A stretch of 64,000 nt of DNA from Macrophomina tecta (Eukaryota; Ascomycota; Dothideomycetes; Botryosphaeriales; Botryosphaeriaceae): positions 1,302,001 to 1,366,000 of the forward strand of contig JAKSGN010000033.1 of the NCBI GenBank assembly GCA_024180945.1, read 5' to 3'. Positions within the stretch are counted from its first letter, which is position 1. Each line of letters starts with the position of its first letter. The position numbers were made by a program, and so were the translations under genes. The notes below the pieces were generated by a model that saw nothing but the letters and a program-made list of their open reading frames with translations, had not been told where the DNA came from and searched no databases. Shown piece after piece: positions 38,424-50,675 of this stretch.

Positions 38424-39647
38424 ATGGCCATGGCAGTCGACAACCGGCAGCAGCACCAGGTCACCGGCCTGGGCTTTGACACGATGCGCTTTCCCGGCCC
38501 TCAATTCACGAATCCGTGGGTTTCAGCCCCCCCGACGGCGGCGCACCAGCAGCTCTACCCTACCTCCCTTGGCTCCAACACGCCCGGCATGGCCACCACC
38601 ACCCAGCCGCAGGCCGCTATCCGCCCCACCGCTGTCTCTCTGCCCTACTCCAACATCCCCGTCAGCGCGCCGTCACTAGGAGCAGGTATTAGTCTCTCAG
38701 ATGGAATGTACGAACCGCAAAACTCACCTGCCATGTCGCAAGATCTCATGAACACCTCGAGGCCTTACGGCACCACCTATGCCGCGTCCGCTGCGTCTCC
38801 CACGGCTCCCTCGTATGCGCCCACCTCGGCGCCTCAGTACTCGATGGACTACGCCAACAGAGCTGCCCCCGCATACTCCTACCAGCAAGACATGGCTCGC
38901 CGGTCTTCTCAACCGTCAGTACCCTCTTCCACCTTCCTCGGCGCCCCGGCCGGCTACCAGCGGCAACGCCAGAGCTCCCTGGCTGACTTTCCCAACAGCA
39001 TGAACTCTGAACAGCAACAGCGCAACAGCTTCAGTGACGCCCTAGACGCTAGCCGGGGTATGGTCGCTATGAGCCAGGACATCACCCCTAGGAATATCTA
39101 TGGCAACCAGAACCCGCGCACGTCGACCGACTCGTACGGCTTCCCCGCCACCCACTCTGCCCACTCTTCCATTTCCTCCGCCAGCACCTACCCCTCTTAC
39201 TACAATGGTTCTGTTGGCTCCGTTGCCGATTCGTCCGTCACCGACTACAGCTCCGCCTCCGAGTCTGTTGGAGATATGTCTTCCAGGACCCTGCCCAGGC
39301 CGTCTGCGCTTGTTGGTACCAATCTTCCTCCGGCACCCCAGTCCATGATGGGCCAGTTCAGCTCCAAGGTGTCGTCGAGTTCGCAGAAGAAGCACAAGTG
39401 CAAAGTCTGCGATAAGCGATTCACGCGTCCGAGCTCCCTGCAGACCCACATGTACAGTCATACTGGCGAGAAGCGTGAGTGACGTCCCAAACCAGTCAAT
39501 TTAATCTATTCAAAACTAACATGTAGTGTAGCATTCGCTTGCGAGGTCGAGGGCTGTGGTCGCCATTTCTCCGTCGTCTCGAATTTGAGGAGACACAGGA
39601 AGGTCCACAAGGGCGAGCGCGACCAACCGTCTCCTGAGGAGAACTGA
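38424..39647 (+). CDS. flbC: FlbC-like C2H2 transcription factor (two C-terminal fingers)
   Basis: Exons are 38424-39474 and 39532-39647, giving 388 residues. The 57-nt intron (GTGAGT, ACTAAC branch site, GTAG acceptor) falls in the linker between the two zinc fingers and restores HTGEKPF. Finger 1 uses Cys326, Cys329, His342 and His346. Finger 2 uses Cys354, Cys359, His372 and His376. Finger sequences CKVCDKRFTRPSSLQTH and CEVEGCGRHFSVVSNLRRH match the Aspergillus FlbC/Neurospora flb-3 type. FlbC is a nuclear activator of asexual development. The first 310 residues are Ser/Pro/Gln/Tyr-rich and disordered, as in FlbC, with no other domain. The start ATGGCCATGG has two in-frame ATGs; the first was taken. 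Few other fungal proteins share this two-finger C-terminus, so the name is likely but rests on recall of the family, not an alignment. Confidence 0.85.
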
Positions 39648-41083
39648 TCTACATTTTGCGGAATTCAGTCTGAACGCGCCTCTTCCGGATGACCAGTTTT
39701 CCAGCGACATGGAGTTCCGTCGAGCCGAAAAGTTGGGCCAAGTGTACTGAGCTTGGGTGACTGCGCAGTACCTTTTCCTGTTTTCAAAAAGTGTCGTCAC
39801 TTGCGGTTGTGTCTTTTCCTCTTGAGATATCCCGCTTCCGCGTTTTCTCATGCGGCTTTTTTTTTTTTACCTGTTATTTTCCCTTTTTTTTTTTCTCTTC
39901 TCATCCAGGAGAGAGACACCGTTCATCTTCTAGACGGTCGCTACTTTTTATACCCCACGGTGTATGGCTTCAGTTTTCCCGCGGTTTCTTTTCCATTGTC
40001 TTATCTCTACGGCAATCTTCACGTTAATGAGGATCCGAGAGCATAAGCCGGCCGGCGTTATCTTGGGCGTGTAGATGGGCGTTTACATGTTTGGTTTATC
40101 TGCAGCGGCCATTTCTGGGATTTTACTCATACACACGGGGTTTCCTTTTACAACTGTATTAATACTGCCGTCGGCTCGCTTGGTCTTGTTTTTCGTTTGT
40201 CTCTTTTTACATCGGCGATGGACTTGCACGCCTTTACAGGGCGGTCGCTCGCTTTCATGTCAGCCTGGACGCTGCTGGTGCCGTATATTAGGTTGGGTCT
40301 CTCTCAGGGTTTATGGTGCGCGTCCCTTGTACGATATGGGAAAGTGCCGGTTTGGTACACGGAACCGGATGAACCGAGTGGTATTTGCATGGACGGACTA
40401 CTGGGAGGATACTATACAGCTAGTTGCAGCTACTGGGGCGTCAGCATGGAGCTTTGGTGTGGCAATAGGAAGCTCACCGCCTGTAGGCTCACGACGCTCG
40501 CTAAATGAATAATACTGAAGGATACTATCGACTGCCGGCTGGCTGCATTGTCTTCTCCGCAATTCCCATACCGACTGATCGTGGACATTCGAATTCGCAT
40601 GCATGCAGGCATGCATGGATGGGCTGGCTCCCATGTCAAGCGTTTCGGGTTTAATCTGACAATTTCCCTTCTTTTGCCGGCAGCAGTCAGGCGTCCCGCG
40701 CGAGAGCACCCCTTCCCCTCGCCTCGTCCCTCGTCTGCGAACCGCTGGCGCCGGTGCGCTCTCCGATCCATCTCAGCGCCATCCCGCGACAGCGGCCAAA
40801 ACATGGGCGGAGCGGGCGCGGCGGCGGCGGCGGCGGCGGCGGCGCAGGAGCGCAAAGACATCAACGGCTGGCGCCACGATGGCGTCCCGGCGTCAACCCA
40901 CTAATCAATCATCACAATCACCTGCATGGCCGAGCAAGCGCGGCGGACAAGCACGTCAACTCCACTTTCTTCTGACCGGTTTCTGGGTGCCTAACGGGGT
41001 TGCACTTGCTCCTTCCAGCAACTACTCCTAGATTCCCTAACGCCAGATCCGCTCCTGTCCATCGTCCAGCTGAGCTGCTCCCT

Positions 41084-41115
<32 letters not shown>

Positions 41116-44100
41116 GCCCGCCCCTCGTCGCTCGTAGCCGAAGTGTTTCAACTACACAGGGCCTTGCAACTTGACTTTTTGCGCATATACGCTGTGACGA
41201 AAGGGACCCCGCCAGCGCCCACAACGGCTGCCCCGTCCGCATGCGTGTGCTGGCTGCGGCGCGAGGGAGCCGGTGCGTGCGTTGTTGCGCTCCTACCAGG
41301 CCATCCGGCGACTTGGAATCTTGGTCACCCGTCGTCTTCCCACCCACCCCCCAAGGCCTCCGTACCTATCAGCTTCGGGCACCACACTCCACCCATCCAC
41401 AGCCCACCACCGCTGCTGCACCAGCACTGCCCCCCCGGCCTCCCGCCGTTCCGCTCGCCCACTCACACTGCAACTGCCACCACTCGCGCGCCCGCGCAGC
41501 AGACGCTCTGTCTCTCCCCCTCCCCACACACGCCCAACCTCAAACAAAAACATCCCGACGTCGAATATACGAACTACCACGTCCCCAAGCTCATCGCCTG
41601 CCACACGAGGTTTCAATTCGCTGCAACCTGAATTAGCTCACGGCCCGTGTTTCCTGCAGTAACATCTCTCTTCTCCCAGCGGCAATCTCAACCCTTGGGG
41701 ATACAAGCCCCATGGCGGTTTGCAGGAGGCGGAAGTTTCATCCACATTGCGAGTCATCTGTGCCGAGTGCCACCACACTGCGGTTACAAGCTGCGTCGCT
41801 AAACGAACTTCGAGCTTCGAACACGACCAGCATAGCAACGCTGGTCCCGTCGTTCAACGCACTGCCATCGCCTCACACGTAGGTCTCTAGTCCAGGGAAA
41901 TTGCATCGTCGTCATCCTATACGGGCCTTCTTTCTCCTTCGTCGCTACATACCATGCTTTCCCAGCCTTTCTTGCCTCATCTCGCATGACCCCCTCCCGA
42001 GGCATCCATCCTAACCAAAGCCGCAAACCTGAACTTTTTCTTCGTAGCTCCTCATTTGCCTCCCCCCCCCTTCGACATCCATGCACAATGGCGTCGGCGG
42101 CGTTCCTTGGCGCTGCTCGGCTGGCGTAAGTCCTTGTACTCTAGCGCGCCATCTCCCCTCTCCCTTCGCAACACCAGGGATCCCAAGCCCACCCACATCT
42201 CATCCACTGCCTCCCACCTCACCAACCGGAAGCCACCAAAAAGTCTGAAAGAGGACTAACACAGTTGCGATGAAAAAAAAAAAATTCGACATTTGAGAAC
42301 TCATGTACACACCGGCCTTTTGCCCTTGGCTTCTACCTACGCCCTTTCATGCTGCTACTGCTGTTAGTTTCGCCACCAGGCAAAGATACGTACACAGTCG
42401 TCATAGGGTCAGTTAATCTAAAGAAGAAAAACTTCGGAACGCCCGCAAGCCACCGGGAAGACCCTGATCACCGCCCATGGACGTATCGTCTTGGACGACT
42501 GGCTTGCTTGGGTTACCTTCGCTTGATGGTGACGATGACGATGCCGGTGGGCATCCTTATGCTATCGCATTCCTTCGCCTAGCTTGAGCTTTCCTTATAG
42601 CCCACTGCGATGGACGCTTTCCTGTCGATACTTGTGAGGTTGTAGGAGCGAGCGAGTTGTTGCATCGTGCCTTGCTGTTCGTTTCATGCGTACATGGATG
42701 GCGCCTGCAGGGCAAAAAAAAAAACCCCCCCCCACACTCGATGCCTTTTACTCTTTCCGGCATGTGCGCGCATATGCGGCGCTGCGGGAACGTTGAGGTA
42801 AAACGGGATGGGCAAAGAGAACATGTATGGCGGCACGGCAGCGGCGGGAAAAGGGTGCGGTACGTGCACAACGTCCCATGTTGCTACCGCTACGCCGCAT
42901 CGCATCTCTCTCTCTCTCTCTTGCTTCTGGTGTTTTTCTAATTGGTTTCCCCCCCTCCCCCTTCCTGCGCCTAGTCGTCTCATCAGGCATGATGGAGCTG
43001 GCAAAAAGGTAGCTGGCATGTGCGACACAAGTCCCTTGTTCACATGGATACACACACGCACATGCACATACGTCTTTTACCACCGGTGAAGAAGGGGCAA
43101 ATAGGTTTTTTTTTTTTAATTAAAAGAAAAAAAGGAAACTATTGTCCTGCGTAACTCTGTGCTTTCTCCTTCCCTGAGTTCTTTTTTTTTTTTTTTTTTC
43201 CAATGGGTATGGTTGCGGCAGAAATTGGCGGCACACAGGGCAAGACGCGAAAAGATAGCCCCCCCAATATCTCACCCTTCCCAATGGGAATAATTAGGAA
43301 AATAGTTGGTCGCGGACGGGAATTAGAGCGGTAGATTGGTGAGTGGTAGCCAAGCAGACGATACTCCTGGGGCCTTCCCTCCTGCATGAATTAGTGGCAG
43401 CAGGAGTTTGGTGCGGAGCAGGGGTGTTGCGGTGATGAGGGAGGATGCTGTGCACACCGCATCTACGCAGGCATATGCAGCAGGCCGCAGAGCCGTTCTC
43501 GTAGCAGGTGCAGCAGCGGCGGCAGCGGGACAGCGGGAAGAGTTCAGGGAGGTGAATGGAGGATCTGGAGGGAAAAGGGAAAAAGGGAAAGGCGGCAGTA
43601 GGGCAAGGATTTGGTACGTATCGCCATGCAGGCAGCCAACGGCGGGCGGGCGCGCGCAGGCATCAAGGGAAAAGAAGCAGCTAGGTGAGTTTAGGCAAAA
43701 GGAAAAAGGAACAAGGTTCAGCGAGGGGCGGTTGGTCGTCGGTGCAGCGAACAGTTGAAGGGGCTCCGCTGCGCGTTGGTCGCCGGGTCGGATGGGGGGT
43801 TTGCCGGGCTGCTGGTTGGCTGGAGGGCCGCTCTTGGCGCGACGGGCCGGGGGGTTGGTTGTTGGTGGATGCTGCACGGCGCAGAAAGCAGGGTTTGTGT
43901 AACCATGAGATTGATCATTTTTCATTCTCTTCTTCTTCGAACTCCGCCCGCCGCTGTCGGGGCTTCGCTCTCCGGGAGTGCTTGGATAGGCTCCTCCTTT
44001 CGGCGTGTCTGTCGGCGCCGTCGTCGTGCGTGGCTGGCAACCAGGCCGCCACATCTGCTCGTCTCTCTGAACGCCGGCGCGCGGGGCGGGCGTCGACCTG

Positions 44101-46749
44101 GCTCAGGAAAGGGCTGGCTGGCGGAGTGGGTGGAAAGTGGGCGTTTCCCTAAGTCCCGGGCCGTGGAAATGGGGTTACATCGGGCGTTCTCTGCAGCCAG
44201 CGCTCCGGCGGCTCATGTTCACGCGCTAGTCGACCGAGCTAAACTTCGCCCTGGCGCCTTCTCCCCCTCTGTCTCGAGCACTTCCCGGCGGGCTGCTCCT
44301 AGCCGCTGGGACCACCGCTGACTTGTGGTGGCTTGGCTCGGGTGTCAACGACAACGACAACGACGACGACGACGCCGCCGCTGGCGCCGGGGTGTGCGCG
44401 CGGTACGCACTTCTCGGAAGGAAGGTTGAGCGGTTCGGCCTAACGCTCTAGCGCTCTCTTTATTCTTTGACGTCGAGTGCAGCTCGTCCGACGCCGAAGC
44501 ATGGGCACGAGATGGCAAACCCTAACGGGGAGAGTCGGCTCGGCCAAGCGGCGGCGGGCCTTCGGGACTGCTGTCGGTGCATCTCTGGGGCAACAGTTTC
44601 GACGTGCCGCCCTGCCATTCGCGTCCCAGACAGTCAGTCACGTCGTGTTTGGCCGCCGGCTCTGGGCTTCGCTCGTGCCGGTCCGGCGAGACGGGCACAT
44701 TTTACAAATCGTGTTGGAAGACTGGCCCAGCAGGTCGTTGCGGTGGCGATGCTTACGCGCAAGCACGCAGCAGTCCAAGACACACGACTCTGACTCCATC
44801 CGGACGAGCCATTATTTGCCTGCTCTGCCAGCTTTGCCAAACCCGGCGCCTGGGGTGCGCCAACCCCACGGCTTCAGATTTGCTGCGAATCGAAGGTCGA
44901 GCGGGCATCAAAGCACGTGCGCTGTCACTCGCTGTCTCTATCTCTCTCTTTTGCCTCCCCCTCCTCTCAACCGTCAGTCCTCGGCCCGAGTGATGGGTAA
45001 AGAGGGGCACGCAGAGACGCACGTGTCTGCCAGCCTGCGCCTGGTCTCCATCGCAGCCCCCGACCAGGGCTATGCATTCGTTGGCAGGGCGCCCCGCTGC
45101 AATGGTCGAACGGCGCGGATAACACTGGGGAACGGACTTTCGTTGCTTTTCCGGCTCCTTTGGGTGTGGTCCCGCTTACCCGCCACTCTGGGTGTGAGCG
45201 TGCACCGCCAAAGCTCGCCCTGCCAGCTTGGGGGACACGACGACCAAGTCATTGCTTGATCATTGCTTTCTCTTTTCGCTCTCTGGGGTCTTGGAAATCA
45301 TGAGATGGTGGTGTGCCGTACTTATGATGCCATGGTGTGCCGTCGAGCCTGCAGTGGCGCCCAGACCACCATCGTCGATGTAATTTGCTAGCCCGCTGAC
45401 TGTGCTCTGCGATCGCATAGGGCGGGGCAGGGATACCGACCATACGCGAGGGAAGCCGTTCTTCACGTGGACCTCCTCTCTTTTGACTTGGTGGAGGAGT
45501 GGAGGAGCTCGGGCCTTTTGTGTTGGAGAAAGGGTGAGACTGTGCGGGTCATGCAGAAATCAGGAATCCCCTGCGCACTGGGTTGGGCCTGTTCGCTTTG
45601 GGACTTTCTTGCGCACCCGTCTCCCGAGCTGCCGCATCCTGCTCGCGTCATTCCTTCGACAGCAACGATTTTCGCTTCCCCATAATGCGGCCCTCACTCG
45701 GGGAGAAGGCCCCAAGGCAGCCGCCGTGCCGGAGAAGCCGCGGGCAGAAGGTCGGTCTGATGTGGAGGCGATGCTGAGGTGTGATTGATGAGGCTCCCCA
45801 GATGGATCTACACCTCTCTCGAGCCATGCTCGTGCGGTCCAGGTGGCCAAAGTGCCCCCGGCTCAATTCGTCCTCAGGGCAGTGAAGACATGGATGAGGG
45901 ATGCAGCCGGTTGCGTCGTTCAGGTCCCGGGAGTGCCACGAGGGGATCGCCAGGTACGACCGATATGAAAGGCGGGTCAGTTGCTCGATTCGTACATCCA
46001 AGGGTGTCGGAAAGGGAAGTGGCCTTTGCATGCTCAGGACTTGGCTTTTGCAATGCCGTATGGCTGCCCCAACCCGGTCCATCCGCCGTGGAAGGAGAGG
46101 GAAGTGGGCGGGTTGTGGGTGTGCGTGCGTGCGTGCGGCTTCACTCGGAGCAGACTGCCTGACGGGAAAGGATCATCACCACCACTCGCGCTTACGCTAG
46201 AACCACACTTCTCCCAGCCCTCAGGGTCCCCGCCACCACGACGAAATGGGACGAGCCCATCTCGCGTCGCGAACAGACCAGGTACACGGGCTCAAGCCGT
46301 GGCCCACCTGTTGTTGAGCTTCTACATCATTGTGGCTCCCCTGAGGGACCATGATGACCGCACGACCGTTGCGCCTAAACATCTTGTTCGCATCCACAGA
46401 CACGGCCCCTTTCGTGCTGTCATTTCGTCGATTTGGAATTGGCAGGCTGGGGTTCAAGGCCAAAGACATTCGGCTTGTTCGGATCGCCGGCCCTCTGACC
46501 CTCACACGCGTCAGCCTTCATTTTTCACATGTCGCTTCCATCCGTCAGGACCGCAGGCAATGCGATGTGTGATATCACCGTGGTCCGAGTTGTCTTGGGT
46601 TACTCTTCGCTTCGAAGCCAAAGTCTTTTGATTGTCTGCCTCTTCCGGGGTATCGTACTCGCAGATGATGGTCACGCATGCCCTCCCAAACGCCATGTTC
46701 TCTATGCCCCGCAACGCCAATTCGTGTTGTACAATTCCAAGCGAAGCGC
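39648..46749. other. 7.1-kb gene-poor region downstream of the flbC-like gene
   Basis: The first kilobase is T-rich and likely includes the flbC 3' untranslated region. The remainder to the EAF6 stop codon is GC-rich with simple repeats: (CGG)n near 40820-40850, (CT)n near 41090-41115, a C-run near 42722, (CT)n near 42905-42921 and (GAC/AAC)n near 44348-44380. Several overlapping frames exceed 100 codons but none contains a domain or conserved motif. A good donor (GGC|GTAAGT at 42126) follows a short ATG frame, but I could not find a continuing exon in frame. Confidence 0.45.
41088..41115. repeat. (CT)n microsatellite
   Basis: About thirteen CT units extend from a CCCT-rich lead-in. Polypyrimidine tracts of this kind are frequent near fungal transcription start sites, but no gene follows that I can support. 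Confidence 0.85.
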
Positions 46750-47487
46750 CTAGTCCCTCCCGTACGTGATCTTTCCTCTCTTGCTCGGTTTCCCATCCGT
46801 GTCCTCATCGTCCTTGGCTGAGGGCCGCTTCTTGTTGGGGGCCTTGCTGGCAGTGCTCCCGGGTGTCGGATGGTTGCTGGCGCCGGGGAACGAGGAGGTT
46901 GGCGTGGGAGCGTGCGAGGGCGTTGTTTGCGCGGATGTCGGACCGGGCGAGTCCTGACAAGCAGCCGTGTTAGCTATTGCTGTCCTTCTTGCCATCAGTA
47001 CGAGGAATTCGCGCAAATGTCAACAAAGGTACGAGCATGCACCGGAAGCTCTGGAAAATCGTGCAGAGGGCGCGTACATTCAATAGGAAGCTTTGAGAGC
47101 TGCGGCTGAATATGCGATCCTGGTCGTTGATGGCAGCCTTCCGGCGTGCTGCGTTGCTTGCGGCAGCTCCGCCGGATGTCGAAGTTGTCGAGCCCTTGAT
47201 GTAGTTGTCGAAGCCCTTCACAATATTCCCGGCACTGGTTTCCTCAAGGTAGCTCGATTCGGCGCGGAAGATGTTCTCTTCAATGGTGTTCTACAGCCCG
47301 TATGGTCAGTCCACTCGGCATCCTGGGCCACAAAGGCGCGTTGACTGACCAGAGCTGCATCGAGCACGCGCTTCTTGGCCAAGGCCTCGCGCAAATCGCG
47401 TCGTAGCTTCTCGTAGTAGGGCATGCCGCGCGTGGCCTCCGAGCTGGCATTGGCCTGCGCATCAGCGGGTGGCGCATTCTCAGCCAT
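46750..47487 (-). CDS. EAF6: Chromatin-modification protein Eaf6
   Basis: Exons on the minus strand are 47487-47350, 47290-47078 and 46953-46750, giving 184 residues. Eaf6 is a small shared subunit of the NuA4 (H4/H2A) and NuA3 (H3) histone acetyltransferase complexes. The signature is split by intron 1: YYEKLRRDLREALAKKR, then NTIEENIFRAESSYLEET, followed by GNIVKGFDNYIKG. The first two blocks should form a coiled coil. The block NDQDRIFSRSSQSF is also conserved. The last exon encodes a disordered Ser/Pro/Thr tail with a basic cluster (SKRGKI), possibly a nuclear signal. Intron 47349-47291 has a GACTGAC branch site and intron 47077-46954 has GCTAAC. All phases are 0. The gene is divergent from TFIIS. 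Confidence 0.9.
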
Positions 47488-47832
47488 GGTTCGCGGAGTC
47501 CAGAGCGGTGCGGGAGCTGCGGGAGATGGGTGCCGTTACAGAGAGCAAATGCGGGAGGGCATAGAGCCGCTTGGCTGAAGCTCGCGATAGCTTGACGTTG
47601 GGTCTGGAGGTTGTTTCGAGGCTAGCAGGCATTCTGGCGAGCCGCTAGCGCGCGCTTGCCCCGCGGATCAGCCAGCGCGGCGGAAGCAGCCGTGAACGTC
47701 CAACCTTACCACCAAGAAAGATCCAACCTGCAACGCCCCGCCCATTGTTCGCGACACCGCCGCCCGCAACCCCGACATCTCTCCGCAACTCCGCGCGTTC
47801 GCCTGCCACAGCGCCACGAGCCCCTGCCTACC
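47488..47832. promoter_or_regulatory. Bidirectional promoter, EAF6/DST1
   Basis: A 345-bp spacer separates the divergent starts of a histone acetyltransferase subunit and the elongation factor TFIIS. Both act in chromatin transcription, which makes co-expression plausible. No specific motif was identified. Confidence 0.5.
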
Positions 47833-48803
47833 ATGCCTCTGGACGCAAAGGAAGTCGAATCTCTTGGCCGCAACATCACCAAGGCCCAGGCCACGGGCGA
47901 GCCCGGCTCGTCGTTGATCAAGCTGCTCGACGACCTGCGCACCGGCGTGCACGCCACTGAGGACCTGCTGCGCTCCACCAAGATCGGCATCATCGTCAAC
48001 AAGCTCAAGACCCACAAGGACCCCAATGTCGCCAAGAAGGCCAGCGAGCTCGTCTCCAAGTGGCGCTCCGACGTGAAGAAGGCCGGCGCCGACCGCGCTT
48101 CCACCCCGAAGCAGCAGAACGGCACCCAGTCGCCCGCATCGCAGGCCGCGCCCTCCCCTGTCCCCGCCGCAAAGCCCAAGCCCAAGCACAATGTCCCGCT
48201 GGACAAGCGCAGCGTCGACACCGATGGCGTGGATTGGAGGCACACCGGCAATCAGACCCGCGACAATTGCTTGAAGATGATGTACAACGCTCTGGCATTG
48301 ATGGTTGAGGATTGTAGGTTCCGCCATATTGGCGCTGTGGCTGCCTGGGAATGACTCGCTAACTGCCGTGTGCAGCTCCAAAGTCGGTCATGGCCGTGGC
48401 ACGCGAGGTCGAGCTCGCTGCCTACAATAAGTACCAACCCGAGACCTCGGCCCCCTACAAGGAACGCATGCGCTCGTTATTCCAGAACCTCAAGAACAAG
48501 TCCAATCCTGGGCTCCGGAAGCGCGTTTTGGCTGGAGAGATCCGGCCGGAGAAGTTTGTGACCATGTCCAGCGAGGAACTCATGTCTGCGGAGCGCCGTG
48601 CTGAGGCAGAGCGCTTGGAGAAAGAGAACATGAATAAGGCTATGGTTGCTCAGGCTGAGAGGAGTATCAGTACCAGCTTGACGTGCGGCAAATGCGGTCA
48701 GAAGAAGGTCAGCTACAGCCAGGCTCAGACCCGGTCTGCTGATGAACCTATGACGACTTTCTGCGAATGCACTGTCTGCGGAAACCGCTGGAAGTTCTCA
48801 TGA
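47833..48803 (+). CDS. DST1: Transcription elongation factor TFIIS
   Basis: Exons are 47833-48313 and 48376-48803, giving 302 residues. The intron (GTAGGT donor, CGCTAAC branch site) is phase 1 and joins VED to SPKSVM. TFIIS rescues backtracked RNA polymerase II by stimulating transcript cleavage. Residues about 1-80 form the N-terminal LW domain (LIKLLDDLR, TKIGIIVNKL). Residues about 80-130 are a Pro/Ser/Lys linker. About 135-250 is the central polymerase-binding domain (RDNCLKMMYNAL, YKERMRSLFQNLKNKSNP). The zinc ribbon uses Cys264, Cys267, Cys292 and Cys295, with the catalytic acidic pair Asp283-Glu284 in RSADEP. The end NRWKFS matches the family except for the usual final Cys. Length is typical. 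ATG 47833 sits in a good context (ACCATGC). Confidence 0.95.
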
Positions 48804-50043
48804 GGTGGAGGAACTTTGGTGGCGGGCGTTCCCTCGTTCCTCTCCTCTTATCTCTCCCCATCTATATGTGGGGCTTTTGTCTGTACGATACTTCCAGAGG
48901 CTCTCTTTAACTAGCGAGCTACCTTCTTCTAAGCATGGGCAGCGAGTAGTGGTTGCGGAGTTTACAGAAGACGGAGTTTTCGGGGAGGATTTGGTCTTCG
49001 GATGGATTCCTGAAGACCACGTTCTTGGGCGGAATGACTTTGTTTCTTGATGCTGCTTCATTGGGTGGACTTATTTGGCACGCATCCCTTCCTACCCGAT
49101 GTTGCTTTTACTTAGAATAACAAGCTGCTACTCCGAATGCGTTGAACGCTGCGGCCGAAAATCCTGGCACTGGGACCACAGCGTGCGGGTATAAAATGGA
49201 TGAAGAGTTTTTGCAGCTCATGGCAGTATGTCTTTTCTATCCTGCCCTTGGTGCTCTTGTGGCCGTCGCTACAGACACCAGCCGCAGTACTTCACCTCCC
49301 AACGTCTCATCTCAAGCGCGTACAGAGACGGTGCATCAGAGCGGATTGGGCAAAGCGCGGCTCAAATTGCAACCTCACACGTCTGAATTAAATGCCACGG
49401 TCTCCTGTTCCATACGGAGAAACTATGCCGCCTGGATTCAGGAAGCCCTCATTTTGGATATGGAGTGCTTATAGTATTGGTTGAATCCGGCAGCACCACC
49501 TCTCACCAATAGTGAACGTTACCGTCGTTTCCATATGATGATAATCATTAACACAGCCGAGGCCATAGGCTCTCCAGCCCCGTATGCAAAAAATTGAGGC
49601 CGTACACGCTCGTCGTGAGGATGGGCTACCCATTAGTGCGTTATTTTCAATGACAGATCACTTCACTCTGGACAGATCTACACTAAAGCCTCGCGTGGAA
49701 AGCGAACCTGAAAAGAGTCACCCAACACTACTATGTGCTTTGAGAGAAGGAAAGACCAGGTGATAAGGCGTTCGGAAGGGCTTCAATATGGCACACATAG
49801 CGGGAGCCGCCCGGTCAACCCATGACCGTCACACCAAACAGTCCCAAGTGCAATCGACAGCCTCCCCTACATGCGTTACTTGAACAACCTCTGCATCTTC
49901 ATTTACTTCCATCGGCAATACAGCTGGCGTAGTCCAGCGGTGTCGCCGTCGCCGGTGGCCCCAAGGATCTTTCGCTGGGTCTGCGCGTTCAATGCTCACC
50001 CGGATCACTTGTCTCATGCAACAACCCATCATACTTCTGAATC

Positions 50044-50077
<34 letters not shown>

Positions 50078-50675
50078 AAGAAAGAAAAAGAAAAAGGAAA
50101 AGAAAACCCTCCAGCGGCCTTCGCGTGCTCCGAGGAGAGGGCTTCTCCTGCGCATTGCCGTCTAAGGCCGCTCGTGATTTTGGTCCTCTGTTATACGCTT
50201 CACAACATACAACCCTTCTTACTTCCTCTTTCCCTTCTCTTTTTTTTTCTGTATACTCTTCTTATACCTTTTTTCTTTCCTTTTCAGTCATCGCCTTTTT
50301 AGATTGCCTTCTTTGTACGCTAGAGTTTGAGGCGATTGGCAGAATCTTCCATGGTTCTCTGCTATGTATAGCGTTGCTTCACTGCCGCCTGGCATGGCAG
50401 CCTCCGCCTCGCGGATTTTTTCTTCTTCTGGATATATATTTTCACAGCGCTATATCACCTAGACGATAGGGATGATGGCGGGCTCAGGTAAAACAAGCAC
50501 ATGCTCTTATTTTGTACCACCCCGATTAGACCGAATCACCTACAAGGCAGAATCAACATCCAATTACACGGAAAATACAAGATATCATTTCCATAAGACC
50601 AAGTCCCCCATCTTTGACGCCATCTTTTTTGGGAGTATCCCCCTCCCACAATCCAAATAACACACATACATAGGC
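48804..50675. other. Convergent 3' region DST1/UTP12 with A(30) tract
   Basis: The two flanking genes converge here. At 50046-50075 there are thirty consecutive A residues, followed by (GAAA)n-like sequence to about 50105, then T-rich DNA. I see no conserved frame; a 110-codon plus-strand frame near 49142 has no domain. The final 200 bases likely hold the UTP12 3' end. Confidence 0.6.

Noticed and set aside
42081..42582. Short ATG frame followed by an excellent GTAAGT donor, then a downstream open frame
   Set aside because: The only nearby acceptor (ACTAACACAG) has the branch site too close to the AG, and joining it to the downstream frame is out of phase.
44477..45259. 260-codon plus-strand frame between the flbC-like gene and EAF6
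   Set aside because: No conserved motif, Arg/Ser-rich composition and overlapping frames on the same DNA. It may be part of a non-coding transcript but cannot be supported as a gene.
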